64,000 nt of DNA, from positions 186,001 through 250,000 of the forward strand of contig CATLHE010000001.1 in the NCBI GenBank assembly GCA_949948895.1. Direction: 5' to 3'. Below, one piece after another: positions 28,645 to 38,108 of the stretch. Numbering within the stretch: position 1 is the stretch's first letter; every line of letters begins with the position of its first letter. The position numbers and the translations under genes were made by a program. The notes under the pieces are model-generated. The model was not told where the DNA came from. It saw nothing but the letters and a program-made list of their open reading frames with translations, and made no database searches. The stretch comes from an uncultured Christensenella sp. (lineage in GTDB: Bacteria; Bacillota; Clostridia; Christensenellales; Pumilibacteraceae).

Positions 28645-29255
28645 TGCTCGTTTTCCTCTTGCTCATTCAAACGTTTTTCAAAATCGGCAATGCTTTTATC
28701 GAAGATCATGACGGCAGAAACGGCTCTACGGAGCGCGATCATAAAACCTCTATCCGGTTCTATAAACAAAAGTCGGCGACCTTTGTCCGTGTTGTAAAGA
28801 ATATAAACGATAGATTTTTCGTCTTCGTAATTGACAAGCGCAAGCTGCTTTTTTGAAGCTTTCGATTCGTTTTTTCTGTACCCTTCCGAATCGAACACCC
28901 CAACCGATTCCACAAGCCTGAGGCGAACGGTGTACTTGAGCTTTCGGCGTTCTCTGAAATATATCTCCGACACTTTAAGATATTCGTCGTCTATATAATA
29001 GTCGTACTCGGTATTGTTGCGTTTGTTTATCTTGCCTATTATAATGGCGGCGATCACAAACGGCGTTGCGACGAGCGCGAGTATGCCCAGCCAAAACAAG
29101 AATGAATCGTCCTGTACAAACATTGCGCTCGTCACAAGTACAAAAACAGCTATAACTATACACGCCATCTTGACAAACGACAGTATCTTAGTCTTTTTGA
29201 CGCGTTCTTCGATATTGTGATTTACGACGTTTTGTTCATAAAATAGTTGTTCCAT
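28641..29255 (-). CDS. Membrane protein of unknown function
   Basis: This 204-residue protein has two transmembrane helices (about 28-48 and 53-73) joined by a short loop, then a charged cytosolic domain ending in a glutamate-rich tail. It loosely resembles small two-helix clostridial membrane proteins with a similar MEQL-type N-terminus (a DUF6106-like family), but I cannot confirm this. An ATG at 29255 is used; a TTG two codons earlier is also compatible with the GGAG. It lies between the histidine kinase and the desulfurase in one operon. Confidence 0.75.
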   Translation of the reverse strand: MEQLFYEQNVVNHNIEERVKKTKILSFVKMACIVIAVFVLVTSAMFVQDDSFLFWLGILALVATPFVIAAIIIGKINKRNNTEYDYYIDDEYLKVSEIYFRERRKLKYTVRLRLVESVGVFDSEGYRKNESKASKKQLALVNYEDEKSIVYILYNTDKGRRLLFIEPDRGFMIALRRAVSAVMIFDKSIADFEKRLNEQEENEQ

Positions 29256-29257
29256 AG

Positions 29258-30400
29258 TCAATTTTTCTCCGCCGAATTAGTTTCCGTAACATTTGTATCG
29301 GCACTGTTCGTACCGATGATCTTGCCTTTTTGTATCTTGTGCTTTTCCGAATCGAAAAGCGTCAGAGTGAATATAAACGTAGCGCCTGCGCCGCGATTGC
29401 TTTCCACCCAAATGACCTCGCCGTGCTCGTCTATGATCTTTTTGACTATCGAAAGCCCGAGTCCCGTTCCCTTTGTTTTGACGGGCGAACGCGACTTGTC
29501 TGTCATATAAAATCTGTCCCAGATCAGCATTTGATCTTTTTTGCTTATGCCGTACCCAAAGTCGCGCACCGTGACGTAGGCTTTATTATCGTGTATGCTT
29601 GTCGTTAATATGATGCGCGAGTACGACGGCGAATACTTGATGGCGTTGTCGACGAGATTTATGATCACTTGATAGATCTTGTCTTTGTCCGCGTAAACAT
29701 AACAATTTTCTCGCGTGAAATCAACGTTGATCTGTAACGCCTTTTTTATAAGCGACGGCTCGAGCTTGGCGGCTATCTCGCGTACCACGTCGTTAATGTC
29801 GAACTTGGTCATGACAAGCGGGTTCTTTCCCGAATCGAGCCGAGACAGATCGAGCATGGAATTGATGAGCGCATTGAGCCGCTTTGTTTCGCTGAGCGCT
29901 ATCTTTAAGTATTTTTCGCTGTCCTCTTCGGTAGCTGTACCGTCAAGGACGGCTTGCAAAAATCCCTGCACCGAAGTAAGCGGCGTTCGCAGCTCATGCG
30001 ACGCATTGGAAACGAATGATTTTCTTACCTGTTCGAGCCGTGCATATTCTTCCGCCGTGGTGTTTGTTGCCGCGGCTACGTCTGAAACTACGGAATCTGC
30101 GGCATTTTCCGAAAGTTTAACGGCATAATTGCCGGTCTTTGCCATATCGTCGAGTATTTTTGCAGAGGTCTTGATTTTTCCGAATACCAAGATATGCGAT
30201 ATCAGTATATACGCTATCGTTTCGAATAAACAGCTGAAAACGATAGCAACGATTATCACGCCTTTATCTTCTCTGTGCGCGTTCGGATACGCAAATACAA
30301 GCGGAAAAAACACCGTCGAAAACAGTATAATCGCAGTGATCACGTCGCGAAAAATATGCGACGTAAAAAATCTTTTCAGTTTTTTCCTTATATCAGACAA
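29258..30400 (-). CDS. Sensor histidine kinase (PhoR-like)
   Basis: This 380-residue membrane kinase has two transmembrane helices (about 18-38 and 47-72) with almost no extracellular loop. The phosphoacceptor is H135 in SNASHELRTPLTSVQGF. The N-box is INLVDNAIKYS, the G1 box RDFGYGIS and the G2 box KGTGLGLSIVKK. With so little external sequence it probably senses a membrane or intracellular signal. Translation starts at TTG (30400), seven bases after AAGG. The partner response regulator is encoded eight bases upstream. Confidence 0.93.
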   Translation of the reverse strand: MSDIRKKLKRFFTSHIFRDVITAIILFSTVFFPLVFAYPNAHREDKGVIIVAIVFSCLFETIAYILISHILVFGKIKTSAKILDDMAKTGNYAVKLSENAADSVVSDVAAATNTTAEEYARLEQVRKSFVSNASHELRTPLTSVQGFLQAVLDGTATEEDSEKYLKIALSETKRLNALINSMLDLSRLDSGKNPLVMTKFDINDVVREIAAKLEPSLIKKALQINVDFTRENCYVYADKDKIYQVIINLVDNAIKYSPSYSRIILTTSIHDNKAYVTVRDFGYGISKKDQMLIWDRFYMTDKSRSPVKTKGTGLGLSIVKKIIDEHGEVIWVESNRGAGATFIFTLTLFDSEKHKIQKGKIIGTNSADTNVTETNSAEKN

Positions 30401-30408
30401 AACGCACC

Positions 30409-31095
30409 TTAAAAGACTTCTATCTTATACCCTACGCCCCACACCGTGGTAAGCTTCCAATGCGGATTGTCACCGAGTTTTTCGCGCACGCGTTTTACGT
30501 GAACGTCAACAGTACGCGAATCGCCTGCGTAACTTTGTCCCCAAATGCTTTTAAGCAATTCGTCTCTCGTAAAAACGCACATGGGCGTTTTTGCCAAAGT
30601 GTAAAGAAGCTCTATTTCTTTGGGCGGCATATCCAATCTTTCGCCGTTGAGCGTAACGGTAAAGTCGGATAGATTTACTGTTAAATTGAATAGTTCGACG
30701 CGCTTGAGCTTTTCCGTCGGTTTGGTCCTGCGCAATATCGCATGGATTCTTGCGACAAGCTCCTGAGGCTCGAACGGTTTGGTTATATAATCGTCTGCGC
30801 CGTAATCGAGTCCCGATATTTTATCGGACGGCTCGCCTCTCGCCGACAGCATAATGACGGGAACGTCGCTGAATTCTCGCAAACGCCTAAGCGTTTCGTA
30901 CCCGTCTATGCCGGGCATCATAATATCCAACAACACCAAATCGAACGTTGTCTCATGCAAGCGTTTAAGCGCGCTTTCTCCGTCGTTATATATCTCGGGA
31001 TCGAGCCCGTCTTTTTTAAGATAAATCGAAATGAGTTGACAAATGTTTTCGTCGTCATCGATTATGAGTATCTTTTGCGATGTGTTAGTTTGCAT
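30409..31095 (-). CDS. OmpR/PhoB-family response regulator
   Basis: This 228-residue two-domain regulator has a receiver with acidic residues D13-D15, phospho-acceptor D57 (LVLLDIMMPGIDG) and the conserved lysine in YITKPFEP. A winged-helix DNA-binding domain follows (about 130-226) with SRTVDVHVKRVREKLG and VWGVGYK. It pairs with the kinase downstream. Its start overlaps by 11 bases the gene for a Spo0A-C-like protein, so the regulators form one coupled unit. Confidence 0.95.
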   Translation of the reverse strand: MQTNTSQKILIIDDDENICQLISIYLKKDGLDPEIYNDGESALKRLHETTFDLVLLDIMMPGIDGYETLRRLREFSDVPVIMLSARGEPSDKISGLDYGADDYITKPFEPQELVARIHAILRRTKPTEKLKRVELFNLTVNLSDFTVTLNGERLDMPPKEIELLYTLAKTPMCVFTRDELLKSIWGQSYAGDSRTVDVHVKRVREKLGDNPHWKLTTVWGVGYKIEVF

Positions 31096-31609
31096 TTTTG
31101 AATGACCTGTAAAAATTGATTGCTTTATTGTATTCGGAAGTTAAGTCTCCCCCGTCTTCCACGATATAATTGTAATATATTTTGAACAATGCCGCGATTA
31201 TCTCTACCGCATCGCGTATGTAAACGCAGTCTTCTGCGGAAATTGCGGTATTCAGCAAGTACGACGCAGTAGGCAGAAACTCGGTGTTTTCGGAAATGAT
31301 TTCTACTATATTTGAAACTGCGCTCGAAACGCTTATTCGGTAATAGTCAGAAACCATCGATATAGCGTCGGCTTCGTCATAATCGTCTTTGACGAGATAT
31401 ATCGCGGTAAGTCGCGTAAGGTAGTTGTATCCCGACAAATGAACATTGAAACCGAGCGCCGACGTAAGATTGCGCACTTCCGACAGTAGTTCGTCCGAAG
31501 AGACGAGCTTTTCCGTTACGCACCCGCCGAATACGAAATCGTTTATCGAAAGGTTTTGCTTGAAGTAATTGCGACGGATCAAAAATCGGTTGTCAGTCTG
31601 TTTATTCAT
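31085..31609 (-). CDS. Stand-alone protein resembling the Spo0A C-terminal domain (copy 1)
   Basis: This 174-residue protein has no receiver domain. Residues about 37-108 resemble the Spo0A DNA-binding domain: LGFNVHLSGYNYL parallels the IGVPAHIKGYxYL pattern of Spo0A, and ISVSSAVSNIVEII parallels the helix reading TTASRVERAIRHAI. The remainder is helical and unrecognised. The start at 31609 is chosen because the upstream extension lies within the neighbouring gene. Whether it binds DNA is untested; the residues that contact DNA in Spo0A are not all kept. It overlaps the next gene of the same type by eight bases. Confidence 0.7.
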   Translation of the reverse strand: MNKQTDNRFLIRRNYFKQNLSINDFVFGGCVTEKLVSSDELLSEVRNLTSALGFNVHLSGYNYLTRLTAIYLVKDDYDEADAISMVSDYYRISVSSAVSNIVEIISENTEFLPTASYLLNTAISAEDCVYIRDAVEIIAALFKIYYNYIVEDGGDLTSEYNKAINFYRSFKNAN

Positions 31610-32180
31610 ACCATTTGTAAACGTCGTCGAAGTATTTGGTGCGAACATATACGGCAAGATCGCAAATAATGTCGCGAGCGCTCAGCGGAACAGTTCCCGT
31701 GATATAGGTAACTTTGTCAAGCGCGTCGTCATTGTAATAACCCAAGCTTCTTTCAAGATCTCTGTCAAGATTTTGATAAGCTATGCCCGTTTGTTGCGAG
31801 AGCTCGGTCAGCATTTCCGAAAACGAAATATTCGGGCGGCGTACACGCATCTCTATGAGCCTTGCTATAAGACTGAATGTCATTTCATCGGGATCGTAAC
31901 CGATATAAAGCAATAGTTTGAGAATAAAATAGCGCGTCAACTCGTACTTTTCGGCGCCGCGTCCGTCAAACTCGTTTTCTCTAAACGAAGGAATGATAAA
32001 CGCCTCGATAGCTTCGTTTTTGAATGCGTTCACCGCCATATCGAACGCGATATTTCTATCGATTATCGCCTCATCGGAAGTGTTGTCTATATAACGAAAG
32101 AGGATGGAATCTTTCAAGACCGATACTGTCTCGCGATTCCCTATTGCAGCGATATTGGGAGTTTTATCGCTATTTCTCAT
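31602..32180 (-). CDS. Stand-alone protein resembling the Spo0A C-terminal domain (copy 2)
   Basis: This 192-residue protein has a helical segment (about 80-150) with the same layout as the Spo0A C-terminal domain. IGYDPDEMTFSLIARLIEM takes the place of the GYxYLREAI helix, and GIAYQNLDRDLERSLGY takes the place of the recognition helix. No receiver domain and no membrane segment are present. It is encoded between the HIT protein gene (overlap of 11 bases) and copy 1. The likeness is by eye and weaker than for copy 1. Confidence 0.6.
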   Translation of the reverse strand: MRNSDKTPNIAAIGNRETVSVLKDSILFRYIDNTSDEAIIDRNIAFDMAVNAFKNEAIEAFIIPSFRENEFDGRGAEKYELTRYFILKLLLYIGYDPDEMTFSLIARLIEMRVRRPNISFSEMLTELSQQTGIAYQNLDRDLERSLGYYNDDALDKVTYITGTVPLSARDIICDLAVYVRTKYFDDVYKWYE

Positions 32181-32526
32181 CGGTCACGTAACTGCCGAGC
32201 GTCAGTTTTTGTCCGCCGATAAGATGTAAATGCAAGTGCGGCACTGTTTGCTCGGCATCGTCGCCTTGATTGACTATTACGCGATAGCCGTTTTCAAGTC
32301 CCAAAGACGGCGCAAGCTCAGCGATCTTACGCACGCATTTGCCGAGGATATCCGCATCTTCGTCGGTCATTTCCGAAAACAGTTTATAATGCCGTTTGGG
32401 GATCGCCAAATAATGCTTTTTTGCGCGCGGATTAACGTCTGCGATAACGATCATAAGATCGTCTTCGTAAAACTTTTCAGACGGAAGTTCGCCCTTGATG
32501 ATCTTACAAAAAATACAATTATCCAT
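32170..32526 (-). CDS. HIT-family nucleotide-binding protein
   Basis: This 118-residue histidine-triad protein (Hint branch) starts with the zinc-binding CIFCKIIKGE segment and ends with the triad VPHLHLHLIGG. Hint proteins hydrolyse nucleoside phosphoramidates or related nucleotides; the physiological substrate is unknown. The start at 32526 follows GGAG. It is the first gene of the minus-strand operon running to thiI, with a promoter at 32548-32576. Confidence 0.94.
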   Translation of the reverse strand: MDNCIFCKIIKGELPSEKFYEDDLMIVIADVNPRAKKHYLAIPKRHYKLFSEMTDEDADILGKCVRKIAELAPSLGLENGYRVIVNQGDDAEQTVPHLHLHLIGGQKLTLGSYVTDEK

Positions 32527-32547
32527 AACAACACTCTCCAATCATTA

Positions 32548-32576
32548 ATTATACACTAATTCAGTCGATTTTGCAA
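32548..32576 (-). promoter_or_regulatory. Promoter of the HIT-to-thiI operon
   Basis: On the minus strand TTGCAA (32571-32576), a 17-base spacer and TATAAT (32548-32553) lie about 22 bases before the HIT gene start. Eight tightly packed or overlapping genes down to thiI probably share it. Confidence 0.85.
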
Positions 32577-32636
32577 GAATTTTTTTAAAATAAAAAACAA
32601 TCGATATCGGTAAAGTGTGCTAAAGTAAATTATATA

Positions 32637-32666
32637 TTGACATTAAATTTTATAATATGTTATAAT
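32637..32666 (+). promoter_or_regulatory. Promoter of the duplicated-domain orphan gene
   Basis: TTGACA (32637-32642), an 18-base spacer and TATAAT (32661-32666) are both perfect hexamers. GGAGG follows at 32680-32684. Confidence 0.85.
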
Positions 32667-32689
32667 ATATAATATATTTGGAGGATATT

Positions 32690-33433
32690 ATGTTTAAACT
32701 AAACGTTATGAAAGTTTTTACAGGTTCGAGAATTGTTGAAGTTCCGGATTTTATTTTAAAATTTTTGAATGATGATAATACTCCGTCTAAGTATTATGAT
32801 GATGTTAGAAATTTATTGTTTTACGCAGACGAGGCAGGATATTCCGACGCGCAGGTATATGTTGTGTTGGCAGAGGCAAATAAAGTAAGTCCGACAAATC
32901 TGGGCACAGGATTATCAATTCTCATCGATGACACAAAAACTTATGATGAAAGAATTAAAGCGCTCCTTGCAAAGGCAAGCAATGAAGGTCTTGTCGCAGA
33001 CGGCATAAATGTTAAAGAAAACGGCAATATTGTTAAAACTTTTAACCCGGATGATTCGAAATTTCTTTTGTACCCGTCATATAATGCAAGTTTAGGTACT
33101 ATTTACTATATTAATGGTGATAGTTTCGAAATAAACAAAAATGTGCTTAGTGAGATAATAGATGGACATTTAGAAGAAGATTTCGATTGCTTTTTATATT
33201 ATCTTGGAAAATCAGGCAAGACTCATGCAGAAGTTTATGTTATTATGGACGGTGCTATAAAAGTTACTATAGAGGGAAGTAATGATTTTATAGATTTTTT
33301 AGGTGTGCCGCATTTATACGATCTTATTATTAGTGAATGTTTGGCAGAATCTGAGTTAGTTGCAAAAGGAAACGACGTGCTTAAAGACGGAAAAGTTATT
33401 AAGTCGTTTACCTTTAATGAAAATATGAAATAA
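32690..33433 (+). CDS. Orphan protein with an internal tandem duplication
   Basis: This 247-residue protein is not recognised. Its two halves are clearly related. In the first half, DAQVYVVL leads to GLVADGINVKENGNIVKTF (about residues 53-118). In the second, HAEVYVIM leads to ELVAKGNDVLKDGKVIKSF (about 179-240). Each unit is about 90 residues of alternating strand and helix character. No signal peptide or membrane helix is visible. The gene is distinctly more AT-rich than its neighbours, has its own near-consensus promoter and lies just outside the integrated element, all suggesting horizontal acquisition. Confidence 0.8.
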   Translation: MFKLNVMKVFTGSRIVEVPDFILKFLNDDNTPSKYYDDVRNLLFYADEAGYSDAQVYVVLAEANKVSPTNLGTGLSILIDDTKTYDERIKALLAKASNEGLVADGINVKENGNIVKTFNPDDSKFLLYPSYNASLGTIYYINGDSFEINKNVLSEIIDGHLEEDFDCFLYYLGKSGKTHAEVYVIMDGAIKVTIEGSNDFIDFLGVPHLYDLIISECLAESELVAKGNDVLKDGKVIKSFTFNENMK

Positions 33434-33507
33434 ATATTTACTAATAACTGCCTCGGCGCTAAATAATTTTTCTTTTTACCTTTCTAACCTACCTATTCTT
33501 ACCTATG

Positions 33508-33549
33508 AAAAAAGCACCCCAAGTCTTGTCCAAACTTTGGGGCGCTTTT
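33508..33549 (-). terminator. Rho-independent terminator of eno
   Basis: On the minus strand GCGCCCCAAAG (33535-33545) pairs with CTTGGGGTGC (33514-33523), followed by six T residues. The A/T runs on both sides could also stop transcription of the orphan gene arriving from the other direction. Confidence 0.9.
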
Positions 33550-33576
33550 CATATAGCTTTTATTTACATTAATAGA

Positions 33577-34939
<1,363 letters not shown>

Positions 34940-34959
34940 CTATTTTGACAACTGTTATG

Positions 34960-35001
34960 AGTTTTCGGTCGAAAATGTAAAGTTTTATAATGGTATAGAA
35001 C
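34960..35001 (+). repeat. Left end of the element: core plus inverted-repeat-like arm
   Basis: AGTTTTCGGTCGAAAA (34960-34975) is followed by TGTAAAGT, ten unrelated bases and TATAGAAC (34994-35001). The right end read on the opposite strand has the same palindromic TTTTCG-NN-CGAAAA, then TGAAAAGT, ten bases and TATAGAAT. The spacing is the same and each octamer matches at seven of eight positions, as expected for transposase-recognised terminal inverted repeats. Confidence 0.6.
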
Positions 35002-35067
35002 AGTAAATCAACTGCATTATGCCGTTTTTATTACTGCTCAAATAAAAACAAGCGAGGTAAACAAACA

Positions 35068-35688
35068 ATGAAAAACGGAACGGAAAAGTACATCGGTACG
35101 GTTAAGTATCTCGGCAAGCTGTATGACTACTGCAACACTCACCTATTCGGCGGCGAGCTTACAAAGCCCGTAATCACTGTGCAAATGGACGCGCGCAACA
35201 AGGCTTATGGTTGGTGGTCGGTCAAAAAGGTTTGGAAAGAGAATGACAAAGACGAGGGCGAACACGAATTGAACATTGTCGCGCAAGAGCTTAACCGCCC
35301 TATTACGGCAATAGCCGTAACCATGATACACGAAATGTGTCATCAATACGCGAGCGTAAATAACTTGCAAGACTGTTCGCGGTCGGGAACGTATCACAAT
35401 AAACTATTCAAAAAGATAGCGGAATCGCACGGTTTGACCGTCGAATGCGTACAAACAATCGGGTGGTCGAAAACCGAACTTACAACAAAAACGGCGGCGT
35501 TGATTGGCGAATTTGTCAAGGACAATCCCGAAAACATGATTTACCGCACGCCCGTATTCAAAGGTCAAACGGTCAAGACTTCAAGCACACGCAAATACAA
35601 GTGTCCTATATGCGGGACAAGTGTCCGCGCGACGAAAGAAGTCAATATCATTTGCGCTAACTGCAATGAATACATGCAAGAGGAATAA
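35068..35688 (+). CDS. SprT-like zinc metalloprotease of the element
   Basis: This 206-residue protein has the zincin motif HEMCH (88-92) and a C-terminal zinc ribbon (CPICG, then CANC, about 178-198), the layout of SprT-like/Spartan-type proteins. Characterised eukaryotic relatives remove proteins cross-linked to DNA; bacterial SprT function is unclear. GAGGT precedes the ATG, the same ribosome-binding style as other genes of the element. A plausible but unproved role is to handle the covalent Rep-DNA intermediate or host proteins on phage DNA. It is an unusual passenger for a filamentous phage. Confidence 0.85.
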   Translation: MKNGTEKYIGTVKYLGKLYDYCNTHLFGGELTKPVITVQMDARNKAYGWWSVKKVWKENDKDEGEHELNIVAQELNRPITAIAVTMIHEMCHQYASVNNLQDCSRSGTYHNKLFKKIAESHGLTVECVQTIGWSKTELTTKTAALIGEFVKDNPENMIYRTPVFKGQTVKTSSTRKYKCPICGTSVRATKEVNIICANCNEYMQEE

Positions 35689-35825
35689 CGGTGCTGACGA
35701 GCTTGTGAAAGTCAAGCGAAACGGCGAGCGAGGTTGCTCCTTTTCCTCTCTCTCCGTCCACCGAGCCAAAGGCTGACGGAATATACGCGCGAATAAGGAA
35801 CGCGCAAAAGGTAGGTAAATCAAAA

Positions 35826-36263
35826 ATGGCAAAAGAACAAACAACGGCGAGCGTAGTAACGGAAACGATCAATGGCAATCTTGTTATGGTGCGCGAGCCT
35901 ATCAACGGCAAAGACGGCAAACAGCTTGTCACGAAAGACGGTAGACCGTATTTCGCTTACATAGTGCGCGGCATTATTCGCGGACAAGCTAAGAAAATCG
36001 ACTTTGCGCCGAAAGACAAAGGCGGGTACGAGCCGCTCGACATTCTTTTCGACATTGCTCCGAAAGCGGAATTAACTATGTCGGAAGAAACAATGAAAGA
36101 CGACGACGGCGAGAAAACGCATTATACGGCATATAACGTCCATGTCGTAGACGAGGACGGCATTGTGTGGGATTGCGACGTTAAACCTCAAAGAAACAGC
36201 GACAAAGCACTTCTTAAATTCTTACTTATAGAATTGCAAAAAGCTCAAAGAGCTTCGGCATAA
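35826..36263 (+). CDS. Candidate phage single-strand DNA-binding protein
   Basis: This 145-residue soluble, acidic protein is predicted to be rich in beta strands in its first 110 residues and ends with a helix (LLKFLLIELQKAQ). I cannot assign a family from motifs. Its position ahead of the structural genes and its size fit the gene V-type single-strand-binding protein of filamentous phages, so this is inference from context only. AAGGTAGGT precedes the ATG. A palindrome begins directly after the stop. Confidence 0.7.
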   Translation: MAKEQTTASVVTETINGNLVMVREPINGKDGKQLVTKDGRPYFAYIVRGIIRGQAKKIDFAPKDKGGYEPLDILFDIAPKAELTMSEETMKDDDGEKTHYTAYNVHVVDEDGIVWDCDVKPQRNSDKALLKFLLIELQKAQRASA

Positions 36264-36281
36264 TTGAAAGTGCACTTTCAA
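36264..36281. repeat. 18-bp palindrome, copy 1
   Basis: TTGAAAGTGCACTTTCAA is a perfect palindrome directly after the stop of the candidate single-strand-binding gene. An identical copy is at 41665-41682 and a one-base variant at 44494-44511. The A run that follows rules out a plus-strand rho-independent terminator. An operator or replication-protein site is more likely. Confidence 0.8.
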
Positions 36282-36294
36282 AAATACATAAACT

Positions 36295-36490
36295 CCCCGC
36301 CCCGCCGAACAGACGGAGCGGGCAAAAATGAGAAGTCAAGACGTGCCGCCGAGCGCAAGCGAGCTATGCGGCGCGCCGTGACGGAATACGGGGACAAGGG
36401 CGAAAGTAAACACCACAAGGCGCGACCTTTCGCCTAACCAACCGCACACCACCTTTATAAACTCCACCGCGCAAGCGGTGATCTAAAAAA
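36295..36490 (+). repeat. 196-bp direct repeat, copy A (structured leader)
   Basis: This region matches 41922-42117 over 196 bases without a gap, with about eight substitutions counted by eye. It can fold into several hairpins: 36399-36406 with 36427-36434 (GGCGAAAG/CTTTCGCC) and CACCGC-GCAA-GCGGTG at 36465-36480. Both copies end just before a ribosome-binding site and a phage operon start. The loop of the last hairpin is GCAA here and GTAA in copy B, both GNRA tetraloops. Confidence 0.9.
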
Positions 36491-36516
36491 ATATCATTAG
36501 CGAGGTAAACAGTAAA

Positions 36517-36714
36517 ATGCAAGGATTTATAGAAGTACAATCAATGTCATGCGACAGTACGGTGCTTGTGCCTATCGGAACAATAAGGGCAATAGTTTAA
36601 ACGGATTACGGAACATTTATAGAAACGGACATTGACGGCAAAGGTAGACCCGTCGGAATACCCGTAGCGGAAAGCTACGAAAATATCAAACAAAAAATAT
36701 ATAATTCGAGGTAA
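36517..36714 (+). pseudogene. Small FlbD-like phage protein interrupted by a stop codon
   Basis: An ATG at 36517 with GAGGT upstream opens a frame of 27 codons that ends at TAA (36598-36600). The same frame then continues for 37 more sense codons (beginning TDYGTFIETDIDGKG) to a TAA at 36712-36714, right at the next gene's ribosome-binding site. The combined product of about 65 residues has the shape of a small beta-rich, FlbD-like protein (hydrophobic V-x-I-x-x-I repeats, then ESYENIKQKI). A nonsense mutation is the simplest reading; a short functional peptide or readthrough is possible. Confidence 0.65.
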
Positions 36715-36719
36715 TATAA

Positions 36720-36959
36720 ATGGCAACTCTTATCAAAACGAAAAACGGCAAACAAATTGTATTGCTAAATCCCGCCGAGCGCAGTAAACGTTATGCGCGC
36801 GAATTGTCGAAAGGCACAAAACAAGACGGCACACCGCTCACCGATTACGAGCGCGGACTTCGTGCGGGCGTACTTAGCGAACGCAGTGTACAAGCAAAGA
36901 TCTTTAACAAGCAAAACGGCTTAAAAGGCAAATCCAAAAAGAGAGGTAAACGCAAATGA
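36720..36959 (+). CDS. Small basic protein of the element
   Basis: This 79-residue, strongly basic protein ends in a lysine/arginine cluster (KGKSKKRGKRK). It has no membrane segment, so it is not a coat protein of the usual kind. GAGGT precedes the ATG and the 3' end overlaps the next gene by four bases (ATGA). A role in DNA binding or packaging is plausible from charge only. I do not recognise a family. Confidence 0.75.
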   Translation: MATLIKTKNGKQIVLLNPAERSKRYARELSKGTKQDGTPLTDYERGLRAGVLSERSVQAKIFNKQNGLKGKSKKRGKRK

Positions 36960-38098
36960 AAAAAACAACGATTTCGGCAATAGCGGCGGTATCGGTCGCG
37001 GGCGCGCTTGTGGTTGGTTTGGGCGCGGTTACGTCGTGGTTCACGAATTGGAATCCAAAAACTTGGTTCGGTCGCGGCGGGCATGCCGCGGTAACGCCTG
37101 TAGATCCCGTCACTCCAGTTACCCCGTCTACCGTCAAGGACGGCGCGGTAGTCACCATAGGCGACAACAACGGGATCAGTCTGTTGTCGGCAAAATTACC
37201 CCGCGCGGCATACGCCGCCAACGGCGTTTCCGAGCAGTCGGACACAGCGTATACGCTCACCGCGACGGTATCGCCCGAGAACGCAACGAATAAAGCCGTC
37301 GATTGGTCTATAGCATGGTTAAATGCAGATAGCGCATGGGCGACGTGTAAAACCGTTACCGACTATGTTACCGTCACGCCTAACGAAGACGGAGCGACGG
37401 TTGCCGTTGTCGAGTGCAAAAAGGACTTCGGCGAACGGATAGTTATAACCTGCACGAGCCGAGACAATGCCGAACTGTCGGCGACCTGTACCGTCGATTA
37501 TACTCAAAAGATCCTTTCCGGCACTGTCAACGGTATGATAGCTTGGGGCGGAGCGAGTTTTACTCTGTCCGAAGATAAAGTAGTAAACATGTACTGCGGC
37601 GGACTCGTAAAAGCGAGTTTGCAATACCCGAACGACGCGTTGTCATACGCCGGATCGAAAATAAACACTACCGCATACACGATCGCCGACGAATATACTT
37701 GGACGCTCGAGTTTAATTTCTCTCGTGCTGTGTTCGAGTACCTGCGGGGTAAAGGATATAGCTCGCTCAATAATACTCAGCCCGTGTCATTCAACGTCTT
37801 TGAGAACGGTAATTATTTCGTCGGATCTTATACAAATCCCTCTGCCTTTTCGGGCTGTATGCGAGAAAACGAATTAAAACAGCTCTGCGGTAACAGCGAG
37901 ATCTACAAGACCCAAGACTTTTACGATATGGTAGGCATGGACTTCGTGCAAAAGACCGACGGACTGTTCACGATCACTTCGACGATAACGGGCACGCACA
38001 GTACATATACGACCACATACAAAGCGACTCTCTCTCAAGCAAAGTTCAAGGTCGCGGCGAGCGACGTGACTATAGATAACGGCAATATTATATTTTAA
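36956..38098 (+). CDS. Exported virion-like protein with N-terminal anchor and Ig-like domain
   Basis: This 380-residue protein has a hydrophobic N-terminal segment (about 5-27) serving as signal or anchor, a proline/threonine linker (VTPVDPVTPVTP) and a beta-rich region. Part of that region (about 95-175, YTLTATVSPENATNKAVDWSI) resembles bacterial Ig-like (BIG2) domains found in adhesins and phage structural proteins. The rest is unrecognised. Position after the basic protein and before the larger anchored protein suggests a minor coat or tip protein of the phage. It overlaps the upstream gene by four bases. Confidence 0.75.
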   Translation: MKKTTISAIAAVSVAGALVVGLGAVTSWFTNWNPKTWFGRGGHAAVTPVDPVTPVTPSTVKDGAVVTIGDNNGISLLSAKLPRAAYAANGVSEQSDTAYTLTATVSPENATNKAVDWSIAWLNADSAWATCKTVTDYVTVTPNEDGATVAVVECKKDFGERIVITCTSRDNAELSATCTVDYTQKILSGTVNGMIAWGGASFTLSEDKVVNMYCGGLVKASLQYPNDALSYAGSKINTTAYTIADEYTWTLEFNFSRAVFEYLRGKGYSSLNNTQPVSFNVFENGNYFVGSYTNPSAFSGCMRENELKQLCGNSEIYKTQDFYDMVGMDFVQKTDGLFTITSTITGTHSTYTTTYKATLSQAKFKVAASDVTIDNGNIIF

Positions 38099-38108
38099 GG
38101 AGTACGAC

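Noticed and set aside
34960-34985. XerC/XerD dif-like site at the left end
   Set aside because: ATGTAAAGT resembles part of a Firmicutes XerD arm, but the right copy lacks it and the XerC arm does not match.
36264-36290. Rho-independent terminator at the 18-bp palindrome
   Set aside because: The palindrome is followed by A residues, not T, on the plus strand, and no T-tract follows on the other strand.
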